A stretch of 45,616 nucleotides of DNA from an uncultured Sphingopyxis sp. (GCA_937873425.1 CALMYE010000209.1:1-45616); one strand, 5' to 3'. Numbered from the stretch's first letter, positions 33,447 to 42,901 are shown. A program made the numbers and translations. Notes: generated from the sequence alone by a model not told the origin.

Positions 33447-33998
33447 ATGACCAGCCAATCGCCGATCAAACTCGGCGGCGTCCACCACGCCGCCTATCGC
33501 TGCAAGGATGCGAAGGAGACGGTCGAATGGTACGAGCGCATGCTCGGCATGACCTACACCACCGCCTTTGCAGAGGATCATGTGCCGTCGACCGGCGAAT
33601 ATGACCCCTATATGCACGTCTTCCTCGACGCGGGCGGCGGCAATGTCCTCGCCTTCTTCGAACTGCCGAACCAGCCCGACATGGGGCGCGATGCGAACAC
33701 GCCTTTATGGGTGCAGCACCTCGCGTTCAAGGTCGGCAGCTATGATGAACTGGTCGCGGCGAAGGCGCATTTGGAGGCGAATGGCGTCGACGTGCTCGGG
33801 CCGACGCATCACGGCATCTTCCAGTCGATCTATTTCTTCGATCCCAACGGCCATCGCGTCGAACTGGCGTGCGACATCGGCACCGACGAACAATATGCCG
33901 AACTGCGCCGCGTCGCGCCGCTGATGCTGGAGGAATGGAGCCGGACCAAGAAGGCCCCGCGCCACGCGGATTGGCTGCATCAGGCGGCGAACGAGTGA
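33447..33998 (+). CDS. VOC-superfamily protein next to hppD
   Basis: 183 residues from the ATG at 33447, with AAGGAG nine bases upstream; the longer open frame is repeat sequence. One glyoxalase/dioxygenase-fold module pair: LGGVHHAAYRCKDAKETVEW with YERMLGM, then WVQHLAFKVGSYDELVAAKA and FFDPNGHRVELACDIG. Candidate ligands are the His of GVHHAAY, the His of VQHLAFK and the Glu of RVELAC, a complete 2-His-1-Glu set. It could be a metal-dependent dioxygenase, lyase or isomerase of aromatic breakdown. Cotranscription with hppD is likely (150 bases, same strand), though the repeat between might separate them. Substrate unknown. Confidence 0.88.
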   Translation: MTSQSPIKLGGVHHAAYRCKDAKETVEWYERMLGMTYTTAFAEDHVPSTGEYDPYMHVFLDAGGGNVLAFFELPNQPDMGRDANTPLWVQHLAFKVGSYDELVAAKAHLEANGVDVLGPTHHGIFQSIYFFDPNGHRVELACDIGTDEQYAELRRVAPLMLEEWSRTKKAPRHADWLHQAANE

Positions 33999-34003
33999 GA
34001 AAG

Positions 34004-34129
34004 CCCCTCCCCTTCAGGGGAGGGGTTGGGGTGGGGCTGTCGGGCTGGCGCAAAGGCTGCCTGGCCCACCCCGCTGCGACTAGGGAACAAGTTCCCAAGT
34101 CTCGCTGCCCCTCCCCTGAAGGGGAGGGG
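34004..34129. repeat. 126-bp composite inverted element, copy 2
   Basis: Same 22-bp ends (34004-34025 and 34108-34129) and same inner stem position as the copy at 29875, but the stem here is GGGAAC-AA-GTTCCC: one G:C pair has become A:T on both sides. The middle differs. It sits between convergent genes (VOC + and purH -), where it may terminate both. Confidence 0.85.
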
Positions 34130-34142
34130 TGAGCGCTATGTC

Positions 34143-35735
34143 TCAATGCCGGAAGTGGCGCATCCCGGCGAAGACCATCGCCAGCCCCGCTTCGTTCGCC
34201 GCCGCGATCACCTCGTCGTCGCGGATCGAACCGCCGGGCTGGATGACGCAGGTCGCGCCTGCCTCGACCGCCGCGAGCAGGCCGTCGGCGAATGGGAAGA
34301 AGGCGTCGCTCGCGACCGCGCTGCCGACCGTGCGCGGTTCCGCCCAGCCGTGGCTTTCGGCGGCCTGGCGCGCCTTCGCGGCGGCGATGCGCGCGCTGTC
34401 GCGGCGGTTCATCTGGCCCGCGCCGATGCCCGCGGTCGCGCCGCCTCTGGCATAGACGATCGCGTTGGACTTCACATGCTTGGCGACGGTCCAGGCGAAC
34501 AGCGCGTCGGTCAATTCCTCCTCGGTCGGCGCGCGGTCGGTGACGACTTTCAGGTCATCGCGGGTGATGCGGCCGTTGTCACGGGCTTGCGCGAGCCAGC
34601 CGCCGGCGATGGTCTTCATCGTCAGCCCGCCGCGCGCCGGATCGGGCAGTTCGCCGGTTAGCAGCAGGCGGAGATTCTTCTTCTTCGCGAACACGGCGCG
34701 CGCGTCGGCGTCGGCGTCGGGGGCGCAGACGACTTCGGTGAAGATGGCGCTGATCGCCTCCGCCGTCGGACCGTCGAGCGGACGGTTGACCGCGATGATG
34801 CCGCCGAACGCCGACACGTCGTCGCATTTCAGCGCTGCGTCATAGGCCTCGGTCAGGCTTGCGGCGCTGGCCACGCCGCAGGGGTTGGCGTGCTTGACGA
34901 TGACGCAGGTCGGGTCCGCATCGCGAAACTCCGCGACCAGTTCGAGCGCGGCGTCGGCGTCGTTGATATTGTTGTAGGAGAGTTCCTTGCCCTGAATCTG
35001 CTCCGCCTGCGCGATGCCGCGCGCGGCGGGGCCGGCGGGGAGGTACAGCGCCGCTTTCTGGTGCGGATTCTCGCCATAGCGCAGCTCGTTGGCGAGTTTT
35101 GCCGTCAGCGGCAGCGTGTCGGGGAAGAAGCTGCCCTGATCGGCAAAGGCGAACCAGCTTGCGATCATCCCGTCATAGGTCGCGGTGTGGGCAAAGGCGG
35201 TCGCGGCGAGCCGCTTGCGCAGCGCGAACGTGGTCGCGCCGTCGTTGGCGTCCATTTCGGCGATGACCGCCGCATAATCCTCCGGCTCGGTGACGATGCC
35301 GACGAAGGCGTGGTTCTTGGCCGACGAGCGCACCATCGCCGGGCCGCCGATGTCGATATTTTCGATGATCTCGTCGCGCGCCGCGCCCTTGGCGACGGTG
35401 GCGGCGAAGGGGTAGAGGTTGACGACGACCAGGTCGATCGCGCCGATGCCATGTTCCTCCATCGAGGCGACATGCGCGGCATCGTCGCGGACGGCGAGGA
35501 TGCCGCCATGGACGGTCGGGTGCAACGTCTTGACGCGGCCGTCCATCATTTCGGGAAAGCCGGTCAGGTCGGCGACGTCGCGCACCGCATGCCCGGCATC
35601 GCGCAGCGCCTTCGCGGTGCCGCCGGTCGAGACCAGTTCGACCCTGTGGCGGACGAGCGCGGCGGCAAGGTCGGCGAGCCCCGCCTTGTCGCTGACGGAC
35701 AGGAGCGCGCGGCGGACGGGAATCAGGTCGGTCAT
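34143..35735 (-). CDS. purH: Bifunctional AICAR formyltransferase/IMP cyclohydrolase
   Basis: 530 residues, ATG at 35735. N-terminal methylglyoxal-synthase-like (IMP cyclohydrolase) domain: [78 protein letters not shown]-terminal transformylase domain: [43 protein letters not shown] (catalytic Lys-His), [27 protein letters not shown]. Full length with all markers. It performs the last two steps of IMP synthesis. In many alphaproteobacteria purH follows a heparinase-like gene directly; here a phosphatase/TonB-receptor pair lies between. Confidence 0.98.
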   Translation of the reverse strand: MTDLIPVRRALLSVSDKAGLADLAAALVRHRVELVSTGGTAKALRDAGHAVRDVADLTGFPEMMDGRVKTLHPTVHGGILAVRDDAAHVASMEEHGIGAIDLVVVNLYPFAATVAKGAARDEIIENIDIGGPAMVRSSAKNHAFVGIVTEPEDYAAVIAEMDANDGATTFALRKRLAATAFAHTATYDGMIASWFAFADQGSFFPDTLPLTAKLANELRYGENPHQKAALYLPAGPAARGIAQAEQIQGKELSYNNINDADAALELVAEFRDADPTCVIVKHANPCGVASAASLTEAYDAALKCDDVSAFGGIIAVNRPLDGPTAEAISAIFTEVVCAPDADADARAVFAKKKNLRLLLTGELPDPARGGLTMKTIAGGWLAQARDNGRITRDDLKVVTDRAPTEEELTDALFAWTVAKHVKSNAIVYARGGATAGIGAGQMNRRDSARIAAAKARQAAESHGWAEPRTVGSAVASDAFFPFADGLLAAVEAGATCVIQPGGSIRDDEVIAAANEAGLAMVFAGMRHFRH

Positions 35736-35842
35736 GGAAAGGACGGCCTTTGCAGGATGGGAAAGACGCGGACCCCGTAGGCGCGCGCTGCCCTGATCGC
35801 AAGCATCGACCGTCCCTTGGACTCGTCCTGTCTAAACTGAAT

Positions 35843-35909
35843 CGTAGCCTTGAGCCTGTCGAAGGGCGCTCATCGGCGATAGACGCCCTTCGACAGGCTC
35901 AGGGCTACG
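35843..35909. repeat. Inverted repeat (GTCGAAGGGC family), second copy
   Basis: Arms from 35843 and up to 35909 share the CCTGTCGAAGGGCG core with the element at 1922-1988; one base in the left arm differs (CCTTGAGCC against CCCTGAGCC). It lies between the phosphatase gene's stop and purH's start, both on -, so it may end the phosphatase transcript. Confidence 0.8.
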
Positions 35910-35942
35910 GTGATGAGCGATGCCGCCCCGAACAGGACAAAC

Positions 35943-37421
35943 TCATTTCCCCGTCGCGACGCAGGCGCCGCCGTCGGGGCCGACCTCGCCCCAACAGCGC
36001 CGCGTCGCAACGGTCGGTTCCTTCGTATCGGTCAATATCTTGCTGCCGTCGGCGCGCCGTTCGAGTTCGAACCCGTCATAGAGCGCGCCCGACGCCGTAT
36101 AGGTGCGGAATTTGATCCGCTTCGGCTCGACATCGACGATCTGATAAAGCTCGGTCGCCTCGGCGACCTTGTCGGGCTGCCACGGCGTGCGGTCGTTGAG
36201 CGCATACATCTTCGATCCGGTGACCGAGACCAGATAGACCGGCCCCTGCACCGCGCCGTCGGCGCGCGCTTTCGCGCTCGCCTCGCGGCCTGCTTCGGCG
36301 GTCAGGCGGCTGTAGCAATGGTCGTGGCCCTGCAGCACCAGATCGACGTTTCGTGCCTCGAACACCGGCTTCCATGCCGCCTTGATCGCGGGCGTATCCT
36401 TGGGCCGGGCACAGGTGAAGACCGGCTGGTGGAACAGCACGACGTTCCAGTCCGCCTTGCTCGACGCCAGCGTCTTGTCGAGCCAGTCGGTCTGCTGCTG
36501 CATCGACCCCAGGTCGATCGCTGCGGTGCCGTCGAGGATGATGAAGCGCACCCCTTGATAATCGACATAATAGGTCGTCGCCCTGACCGGATCGACGCCG
36601 TTCGCGGGCAGCGCGAACTGCGCGGGCCAATAGGGGCCGAGCCTGCGGCTTTCGGTGCCGTCGGGCAGGATGTGATCGACATATTCATGGTTGCCGGTCG
36701 CCGGCACCTGCGGGACGATGGCATAATTATAGCCGCCGGCCTGGTTCCACTCGCCCCATTCGTCGTCATGGTCGAGGTCGTCGCGCTGGCCGACGAGGTC
36801 GCCCGCATGGACGACAAGGCGGATGTCGCCATTGGCGTGAAAGGCCTGGCGGATGACGCGGCTGGCATAGGTCAATATGCCGTTCTGGATATCGCCGAGA
36901 TAGAGGAAGCGAAAGGGCTTCGCCTCGGCGGCGGCGGTGCGAAACTGATACCATTCGCTCCAGCCCGCGGCGCCCTTTACCCGGTAATTATAGACGGTGT
37001 CCGGTTCCAGCCCGGTGAAGCGGACCTGATGATAGAAGGCGCGGCCGTAGCTGCTGTCGAGCGGCATGGAAAAACCGGTAACAAGCCGTGCCTTTTCCTC
37101 GATGGTGGGCCCATCGACCGACACCGCGATCTGGGCCTGGGACTCGGCCTGCGCGGTGTCGGTGCGAAAGGCGACCGCCATCTCGCGCGCCGGGTCGGCC
37201 CCGGGCGAAAGGACGATGCGGTCGGCAAGGTTCTTGGGTGCATAGGGAAGGCCTGCCGAGCGGGGGATGGGGTCGCCATCCTCGGTCTGCGTGACGATGT
37301 CGAAGCCGGTGGTCGGCGCCGTCGGTTCGGCGGCGGCCGGCAGCGATCCCGCCGAAACCAGCGTCGCCGCCAGCAGCGACAGCCCGAACGTCCGCTTTCT
37401 CATCATCTTGTCCATCCCCAT
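35943..37421 (-). CDS. Purple-acid-phosphatase-like exported metallophosphoesterase
   Basis: 492 residues from the ATG at 37421 (AGGG close upstream); further ATGs at 37415, 37406 and 37403 are in frame, and GGGGAT precedes the last pair well. Signal peptide RTFGLSLLAATLVSAGSLPAAA. An N-terminal fibronectin-like domain (~55-150; EMAVAFRTDTAQ, VRFTGLEPDTVYNYRVKG) precedes the metallophosphoesterase core: YLGDIQNG, VVHAGDLVGQ, ATGNHEYVD, LFHQPVFTC and LVLQGHDHCYSR, supplying the expected metal ligands. The arrangement is that of purple acid phosphatases. It should release phosphate from organic phosphates in the periplasm. It stands 10 bases after a TonB receptor gene, probably its uptake partner. 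Confidence 0.92.
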   Translation of the reverse strand: MGMDKMMRKRTFGLSLLAATLVSAGSLPAAAEPTAPTTGFDIVTQTEDGDPIPRSAGLPYAPKNLADRIVLSPGADPAREMAVAFRTDTAQAESQAQIAVSVDGPTIEEKARLVTGFSMPLDSSYGRAFYHQVRFTGLEPDTVYNYRVKGAAGWSEWYQFRTAAAEAKPFRFLYLGDIQNGILTYASRVIRQAFHANGDIRLVVHAGDLVGQRDDLDHDDEWGEWNQAGGYNYAIVPQVPATGNHEYVDHILPDGTESRRLGPYWPAQFALPANGVDPVRATTYYVDYQGVRFIILDGTAAIDLGSMQQQTDWLDKTLASSKADWNVVLFHQPVFTCARPKDTPAIKAAWKPVFEARNVDLVLQGHDHCYSRLTAEAGREASAKARADGAVQGPVYLVSVTGSKMYALNDRTPWQPDKVAEATELYQIVDVEPKRIKFRTYTASGALYDGFELERRADGSKILTDTKEPTVATRRCWGEVGPDGGACVATGK

Positions 37422-37431
37422 GTCCCTGTCG

Positions 37432-40248
37432 TCAGAAATTGGCCGTAACGCCGAACTTGGCGGTCCAGCTGTAATCCTCATATTGCAGCAGGCGGCGGCG
37501 GCCTTCGAAATTCTGATAGGCGAAATAGGGCGCATTGTTGACGTTCACCCATTCGGCGAACAGGCGCACGCCGGGCAGGATGCGATATTTCGCCGACAGG
37601 TCGAGCTTGAACTGGCTGGCGACGAGGCGGTCCTCTTCCGCCTCGTCACCCAGCTCGTCGAGATATTTGTCGCGATAGGTGCCCGCCGCGCGGAACGAGA
37701 AGGGACCCTTCTCATAGCCCAGCACCGCGTTGAGCGTGTGCTTCGACGCCGACGGCAGCCTGATCCGGCGCGTATCGGCGATGTCGCCGTCGGTCAGCAC
37801 CGTGCCCCTGGCGTCGGTATAGGTATAGTTGAACTGGGCCAGCAGGCCGTCGAAGGGCGCAGGCAGGAAATCGAACGCCTGGCTGTAGCTGAACTCGAAG
37901 CCCTTGATCTTCGCCTTCTCGCCGTTGATCGCGGTGGTCGCTTCGTCAAGCAGGATGCCGTTATACTCTACGTCCTCGATGGTCACATCGACGATGTAAT
38001 CCTTGATATCCTTCCAGAAGACGCCCGCCGAGACGGCGGCGTTGCGGCCGAAATAATATTCGGCGGACAGGTCGACGTTCCAGGCGCGATAGGGTTTCAG
38101 GTCGGGGTTGCCGAATTCGCCCTCGTCATCCTCGATCACCGCGCGCGGCGCCAGTTTCGACAGCTTGGGCCGCACCAGGCTCTTGTAGGCGCCCGCGCGC
38201 AGGACGACGTTCCGCACCGGTTCGTAGCGGACGGTGAGGCTGGGCAGCCAGTCGGTATAGCTGCGGCGGAAGGTCTGCGCGGCGATCAGCACGTCTTCCT
38301 CCTGGACGACCTCGCCCTCGTCATCCTCCTCTTCGGGAATGAAGGTCAGGATATTGCCGGTGATGCGGTTCTTCGTGCGCTCCATGCGTAGCCCGGCGAT
38401 GACGCGCAGCGTGTCGCTGTCCCAGCGGCCGAGCAGATAGGCGGCGGTCACATCCTCGTCGACGCTGTAATCCTCCTCCGCCGAGGCCGCCTTGGTGTCG
38501 AGCGGGTCGAGCTCGAAGCCGGCGAGGTTGCTATTGAAGAAGGGGCGGAACGATTTCTTCCCGGGCGTCGGCTCGATATTGGCGAGGTCGTAATCCTGAT
38601 TGCCGAGGAAATCGGCCAGGGTCAGGTCGCCGTCGAACCCATCATAGATGTCGATCTGCGCGTTGTAGGATTTTTTCCGCCAGCGCTGCTTGCCGCCTAT
38701 CTGGATGGTGACGTCGCCGCCCGTCATAGCGAAGGTGCGCGCGATGTCGGCCTTCAGCGCCCATTCCCTGTCTTTCGAATCGGACAGGGTGGTGCGTTCC
38801 AGCTCGTCGAATTCATATTCCGACGGATCGAAGAAGGCGGCGGCGCCCGAGGTGATGGTGTAGGGTGCCCGCTTGCTGCGCGAATAGTCGAAGGTGACGC
38901 CGAAATCCTCATCCTCGAACTGGCGCTCGAAGACGACGGGGTCGATCGAGCCACTCTCGCGCTCGCTCGATTTCGCCCAGCTCCCCGAATATTTGAGTTT
39001 CCACGGGCCGGTTTCCGTTTCGCCGCCGAGGACGAGGCTGCGGATGCGCTGGCGCTCGAAGCGGTCCTTGAGATCGCGCTGCACGCTGATCTCGCCGTCG
39101 TCCGCGTCGAAGCTCGCCGAATCGGCGGTGCCGCTCGACGGGCTTTCGTCCATCTCGAAGATCAGGCGGCGGCGATATTCATGGTCGTCGAACTGGCTGT
39201 AGAGGCCGCGGGCATAGAGGGTCGTCGACGAACCGACGCGGAAGTCGAAGGAGAGCGAGGCGCTGATGCGTTCGCGCTCGACGTCATAGTCGCGATATTC
39301 GACGGTGTCGGCATAGAGGATGCCGTCGTCCTCGTCCCAGCCGTCGACCTCCAGATTGTTGGTCGCGAACTTGCGGCGGTAATAGCTGATGCCGCCCGCG
39401 ACGCCGACATTGTCGCCGAGCTTCTTCGAGAAATCGAAGCTGCCCTTGGGTGACAGGCTGTCGGTCAGGTCGTTGTAGCTGCCCTCGGCCTTGACGACGA
39501 GCAGGTCCTTCTTGCGGTCGAAGGCGCTGGTCGTGGTGATCTCGATCGAGGCGCCGATGGTATCGGCGTCCATGTCGGGGGTCAGCGATTTCTTGACCTC
39601 GATCGATTCGATGATGTCGGAGCTGATGACGTCGAGCGCGACCGAGCGGACGTCGCTTTCGGGCGCGGGCAGGCGCACGCCGTTGATCGACGCCGCGTTG
39701 AGCTCGGGGTCGAGGCCGCGCACCGAGACGAAGCGGCCCTCGCCCTGGTCATCGAGGATGTTGATGCCGGGCAGGCGGCGCAGCGATTCGGCGACATTCT
39801 GGTCGGGAAACTGGCCGATGCCGTCGCGGGTCAGCACGCTTTCGATGCCGTCGGCGGCGCGCTGGCGCGACAGGCTGCTCGACAGGTTGGCGGCCTGGCC
39901 GATGACGAGGATCGAGCCATCGGTGCCGAGCACGATATTCGCGGTCAGCGTGCCGGTGTCGGGAACGGTGATCGTCTGGGTGCGCGATTCGGCGCCGACA
40001 TAGCGCGTTTCCAGCGTGTAGGTGCCGCCGGGAATGTCGGTGAAGCGGAAGCTGCCGTCGCGGCCGGCCTCGGCCACGCGGCCGAGTTCGACGATGCGAA
40101 GCTGGGCGCCCTGCAGCGCGCGGGTGTCGCTGGCGTCGGTGACCGTGCCGACGACGTCGGAGGCGAAAGCGGCGGCGGGCAGCGCGGCCGCCAGCGAGAG
40201 GCAGGTGCCGATCAGGATGCGCGAACGGACGGTGTGAAGCTTGTGCAT
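37432..40248 (-). CDS. TonB-dependent receptor with carboxypeptidase-like N-terminal domain
   Basis: 938 residues from the ATG at 40248. Signal peptide ending AALPAAAFA, then a ~80-residue carboxypeptidase-regulatory-like beta-sandwich (VVGTVTDASDTRALQGAQLR, GSFRFTDIPGGTYTLETRYVG), then plug (NVAESLRRLPGINI, VSVRGLDPELNAASINGVRL, IEVKKSLTPDMDADTIGASI) and barrel ending YSWTAKFGVTANF. The plug pattern is that of the large Xanthomonas/Caulobacter TonB receptor family. Acidic loops (EEEDDEGEVVQEED) stand out and may bind cations. Its partner is the phosphatase 10 bases downstream, so a phosphorylated ligand is inferred. Confidence 0.94.
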   Translation of the reverse strand: MHKLHTVRSRILIGTCLSLAAALPAAAFASDVVGTVTDASDTRALQGAQLRIVELGRVAEAGRDGSFRFTDIPGGTYTLETRYVGAESRTQTITVPDTGTLTANIVLGTDGSILVIGQAANLSSSLSRQRAADGIESVLTRDGIGQFPDQNVAESLRRLPGINILDDQGEGRFVSVRGLDPELNAASINGVRLPAPESDVRSVALDVISSDIIESIEVKKSLTPDMDADTIGASIEITTTSAFDRKKDLLVVKAEGSYNDLTDSLSPKGSFDFSKKLGDNVGVAGGISYYRRKFATNNLEVDGWDEDDGILYADTVEYRDYDVERERISASLSFDFRVGSSTTLYARGLYSQFDDHEYRRRLIFEMDESPSSGTADSASFDADDGEISVQRDLKDRFERQRIRSLVLGGETETGPWKLKYSGSWAKSSERESGSIDPVVFERQFEDEDFGVTFDYSRSKRAPYTITSGAAAFFDPSEYEFDELERTTLSDSKDREWALKADIARTFAMTGGDVTIQIGGKQRWRKKSYNAQIDIYDGFDGDLTLADFLGNQDYDLANIEPTPGKKSFRPFFNSNLAGFELDPLDTKAASAEEDYSVDEDVTAAYLLGRWDSDTLRVIAGLRMERTKNRITGNILTFIPEEEDDEGEVVQEEDVLIAAQTFRRSYTDWLPSLTVRYEPVRNVVLRAGAYKSLVRPKLSKLAPRAVIEDDEGEFGNPDLKPYRAWNVDLSAEYYFGRNAAVSAGVFWKDIKDYIVDVTIEDVEYNGILLDEATTAINGEKAKIKGFEFSYSQAFDFLPAPFDGLLAQFNYTYTDARGTVLTDGDIADTRRIRLPSASKHTLNAVLGYEKGPFSFRAAGTYRDKYLDELGDEAEEDRLVASQFKLDLSAKYRILPGVRLFAEWVNVNNAPYFAYQNFEGRRRLLQYEDYSWTAKFGVTANF

Positions 40249-40313
40249 AAGTCCCCCGGAGAGAGCGAGAAGCTCGCCGGGGCCTTGCTGACCCTCGGCG
40301 ATTCGAGGGGGCA

Positions 40314-40353
40314 GTGACAGCGCTCCATGACCGCTGTGTTACGCGGCTGTCAC
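40314..40353. promoter_or_regulatory. Inverted repeat GTGACAGC/GCTGTCAC upstream of the TonB receptor
   Basis: Perfect 8-bp arms at 40314-40321 and 40346-40353 in the 187-base gap between the heparinase-like gene and the TonB receptor, about 65-105 bases before the receptor start. CTGTCAC resembles half of a Pho box, and CTGTGTT (40334-40340) precedes it, but the repeat spacing is 13 and not the usual 11. Nothing else in this gap is recognisable. Confidence 0.4.
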
Positions 40354-40435
40354 ACGAACGAAACAGAAGGGGCCAAGCGCAGGGGATCGCGCCGAAACCC
40401 GTGGTCCGGAAAATTCTCGACCGGCGGCTGCGGGC

Positions 40436-42199
40436 TCAGCCGATATGCTTGAAGATCCAGCCGAGGCTCGCGCCGCCCGCGGGTGCGGCGGCGGTGACGA
40501 CGAGCTGTTCGGTCGGGTGCGGGCGGCCCTCGCCGTCGACCCACAGGCTCTCCTCGATCGCGAGCGCGCCTTCGGAGGTGCGGAACTGCCACAGCGGGCC
40601 GCCGGCGATGCGCAGCAGTGCGCCCAGCCCGTCGGCGGTCAGGCTCGCCGAGAGCGAGGGGCCGAGGTGGAAGCGCAGGGTGAAGGGCCGCTCGCCCTTG
40701 CGGCGGCTGCGCGGGGCGGGGAGCAGCATGTCCTCGCCGCGCAGCTCGCGCCCGTTGGGCGACAGGATCAGGAGGCGGCGGTGGATCAGCCCGTGGCGGC
40801 GGGCATAGCCGTCGTGGCTCATCTCCAGCCGGCTGCCCTGCTGGGTCTCGCGCCGGTCGAGCTCGACCTCGGTCACCCCCTTGCCGAGCGCGCCGCTGGG
40901 CAGGATCGCGGTCGAATTGCTGTCGGCGATGGTGAGCGTCGAATGGGCGGCGGTGGTGCGCAGCCCGCGCGCCAGATCGCCGGGGATAGTCGCGCCGGTC
41001 AGCGCCGCGCCGCCGCAATTGACGACGATGCGGTCGGCCCCGTCGCTGAGTTCGAAGGCGAGGGTCGATGCGCAGCCCGCCTCGGTCACCCGCGCGATCG
41101 GTGGCGGCGCCGCGTCGGCGAGCAGCACCACCTTGTTCGCGACGAGCCGCTGATAGCCCCAGTCGCGCGCCTGCTTGAGCGGGCGGGTGCGCACGCCGCT
41201 CGCGGCGACGATCGCCTCGATCGTGCCGGGCGGCGTCGCGCCGCTGCCCTGCCAATTGCCCATGCCGCCGTCGCTGTGGATCAGGCCGAGCAGCGCGGGG
41301 ACGGCGCGGGTCAGCACCTCCTGGACGAAGGGCGGCACCTCGATCCGGCGCATGTCATAGATGCGCGCGAGCATCGACAGCGCCATGATCGCGTCGAGCT
41401 GCGCCTGCGGCGAGCGCGAGATATTGCCGCCGTCGGCGTAGAAGCTCGTCTCCAGCACTTTCCTTAACCCCGCCTCGCCGAACACCTGCCGCGGCTCGCC
41501 GCCGGGCATCAGCAGCGAGGCGGCGACGATGCCGGTCCAGGCGACGAGTTGGCCGATGCCGGGGCGCGTCTTGTCGGCGACGCGGTCGAGATGGCGGGCC
41601 GTGCGCGCGAGATGGTTGAGCACCGCCGAGCGGTAGACGAGGTCGCTCGACGACAGGATCAGCGGCGCGTGGCACGCCCAGAACAGGATGCGCCAGCCGC
41701 TGTTGTCGGCCTTCCACGCCGGCTCGCTGACCGTGTCGCCGTGCGCGGCGAGCCATTTGCGCCCCACCGCCTCGGCGATCGGCGCGCCGTCGGCGCGGGT
41801 GCCGGTCGCCGCGAGGTCGCGCAGCCAGGCGAAGCCGTGCAGATAGTCGGCGAAGGCCGGCGCGACGCTCAGCGCCGCGAAATCGAGTTCGGCGAGCGGC
41901 AGCTTCAGCCCGCGGTGCAGGAAATGGCCGGCGCGGATCGCGGTGCCCGCGCGCGTGTCGCCTGGCACCGGGTCGGCGGGCACCCCGAGCAGCTTGAGCG
42001 GGAAACGCCCCTTCAGCCGAAAGGCATGCAGCGGCGTGCGCCAGGTCAGGCGGGTGATATGGTTGGCGATGCGGTCGCCGAGCGACAGCCCCTTGTCGGG
42101 GGGCAGGCGGATCAGCCTTTTGCCCGGCTCGATCGTGTCGTCGATCGCCGGCGCATCGCTTCCGGCGTCGGGAGTCGGATCGGCCGGAGTGGAGGTCAA
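40436..42199 (-). CDS. Heparinase II/III-family protein
   Basis: 587 residues if translation starts at TTG 42199, which has GGAGGGG six bases upstream; a GTG at 42214 (592 residues) lies before that ribosome site and has none of its own. No signal peptide. Alpha/alpha-toroid region (~40-340) with FAWLRDLAATG, WKADNSGWRILFWACHAPLI and IHSDGGMGNWQGSG, then the C-terminal beta-sandwich with AHSTLTIADSNST, VELDRRETQQGSRLEMSHDGYARRHGLIHRR (read as two adjacent blocks) and FHLGPSLSASL. Polysaccharide lyase fold; in alphaproteobacteria a copy beside purH is common and its substrate is unknown. Follows rpe by 18 bases. Confidence 0.88.
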   Translation of the reverse strand: MTSTPADPTPDAGSDAPAIDDTIEPGKRLIRLPPDKGLSLGDRIANHITRLTWRTPLHAFRLKGRFPLKLLGVPADPVPGDTRAGTAIRAGHFLHRGLKLPLAELDFAALSVAPAFADYLHGFAWLRDLAATGTRADGAPIAEAVGRKWLAAHGDTVSEPAWKADNSGWRILFWACHAPLILSSSDLVYRSAVLNHLARTARHLDRVADKTRPGIGQLVAWTGIVAASLLMPGGEPRQVFGEAGLRKVLETSFYADGGNISRSPQAQLDAIMALSMLARIYDMRRIEVPPFVQEVLTRAVPALLGLIHSDGGMGNWQGSGATPPGTIEAIVAASGVRTRPLKQARDWGYQRLVANKVVLLADAAPPPIARVTEAGCASTLAFELSDGADRIVVNCGGAALTGATIPGDLARGLRTTAAHSTLTIADSNSTAILPSGALGKGVTEVELDRRETQQGSRLEMSHDGYARRHGLIHRRLLILSPNGRELRGEDMLLPAPRSRRKGERPFTLRFHLGPSLSASLTADGLGALLRIAGGPLWQFRTSEGALAIEESLWVDGEGRPHPTEQLVVTAAAPAGGASLGWIFKHIG

Positions 42200-42217
42200 A
42201 GGTCGCCCCTCCACGGT

Positions 42218-42901
42218 TCAGGCACCGCCGCGCAGGCGACGGATATTGTCGGCATAGGCGTCCGGGCCGCCCTTGAAGGTCGCGGTGCCGGCGACGAGCA
42301 CGTCGGCGCCCGCCGCGATGGCGAGCGGCGCGGTGTTCGCATCGATGCCGCCGTCGACCTCCAGCCTGATGTCGCGGCCCGACTTGTCGATCATCTTCCT
42401 GACCGCCTCGATCTTGCGCAGCTGGCTGGAAATGAAGCTCTGGCCGCCGAAGCCGGGGTTGACGCTCATGATCAGCACCAGGTCGATGTCGTCGATCAGA
42501 TAGTCGAGCATCTTCGCCGGGGTCGCGGGGTTGAGCGACACGCCCGCCTGCTTGCCGAGCGACTTGATCAGCTGCACCGTGCGGTGGACGTGCGGCCCGG
42601 CCTCCGGGTGGACGGTGATGATGTCGGCTCCGGCCTCCGCAAAGGCTTCGATGAAGGGATCGACCGGGCTGATCATCAGGTGGACGTCGAAGGGCAGGGC
42701 GCTGTGCGGGCGCAGCGCCTTCACCACCATCGGACCGATCGTCAGGTTCGGCACATAATGGCCGTCCATCACGTCGATATGCACCCAGTCGGCGCCCGCG
42801 TTTTCGATGGCGCGCACCTCTTCGCCCAGCTTGGCGAAGTCGGCGCTGAGGATCGAAGGGGCGATGCGGACGGGGGGGGCGGCGGGCGTTTCGGCGGTCA
42901 T
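42218..42901 (-). CDS. rpe: Ribulose-phosphate 3-epimerase
   Basis: 227 residues from the ATG at 42901 (AAGGGCGG upstream). TIM-barrel enzyme with all active-site blocks: [35 protein letters not shown] (metal His and Asp), [54 protein letters not shown]. It interconverts ribulose-5-phosphate and xylulose-5-phosphate in the pentose phosphate pathway. It heads a short operon with the heparinase-like gene. Length is normal. Confidence 0.98.
   Translation of the reverse strand: MTAETPAAPPVRIAPSILSADFAKLGEEVRAIENAGADWVHIDVMDGHYVPNLTIGPMVVKALRPHSALPFDVHLMISPVDPFIEAFAEAGADIITVHPEAGPHVHRTVQLIKSLGKQAGVSLNPATPAKMLDYLIDDIDLVLIMSVNPGFGGQSFISSQLRKIEAVRKMIDKSGRDIRLEVDGGIDANTAPLAIAAGADVLVAGTATFKGGPDAYADNIRRLRGGA

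Noticed and set aside
40249-40435. Standard Pho box with 11-bp spaced half sites
   Set aside because: CTGTCAC and CTGTGTT are present but 13 bp apart, so it does not meet the normal definition; kept only as a low-confidence regulatory feature.
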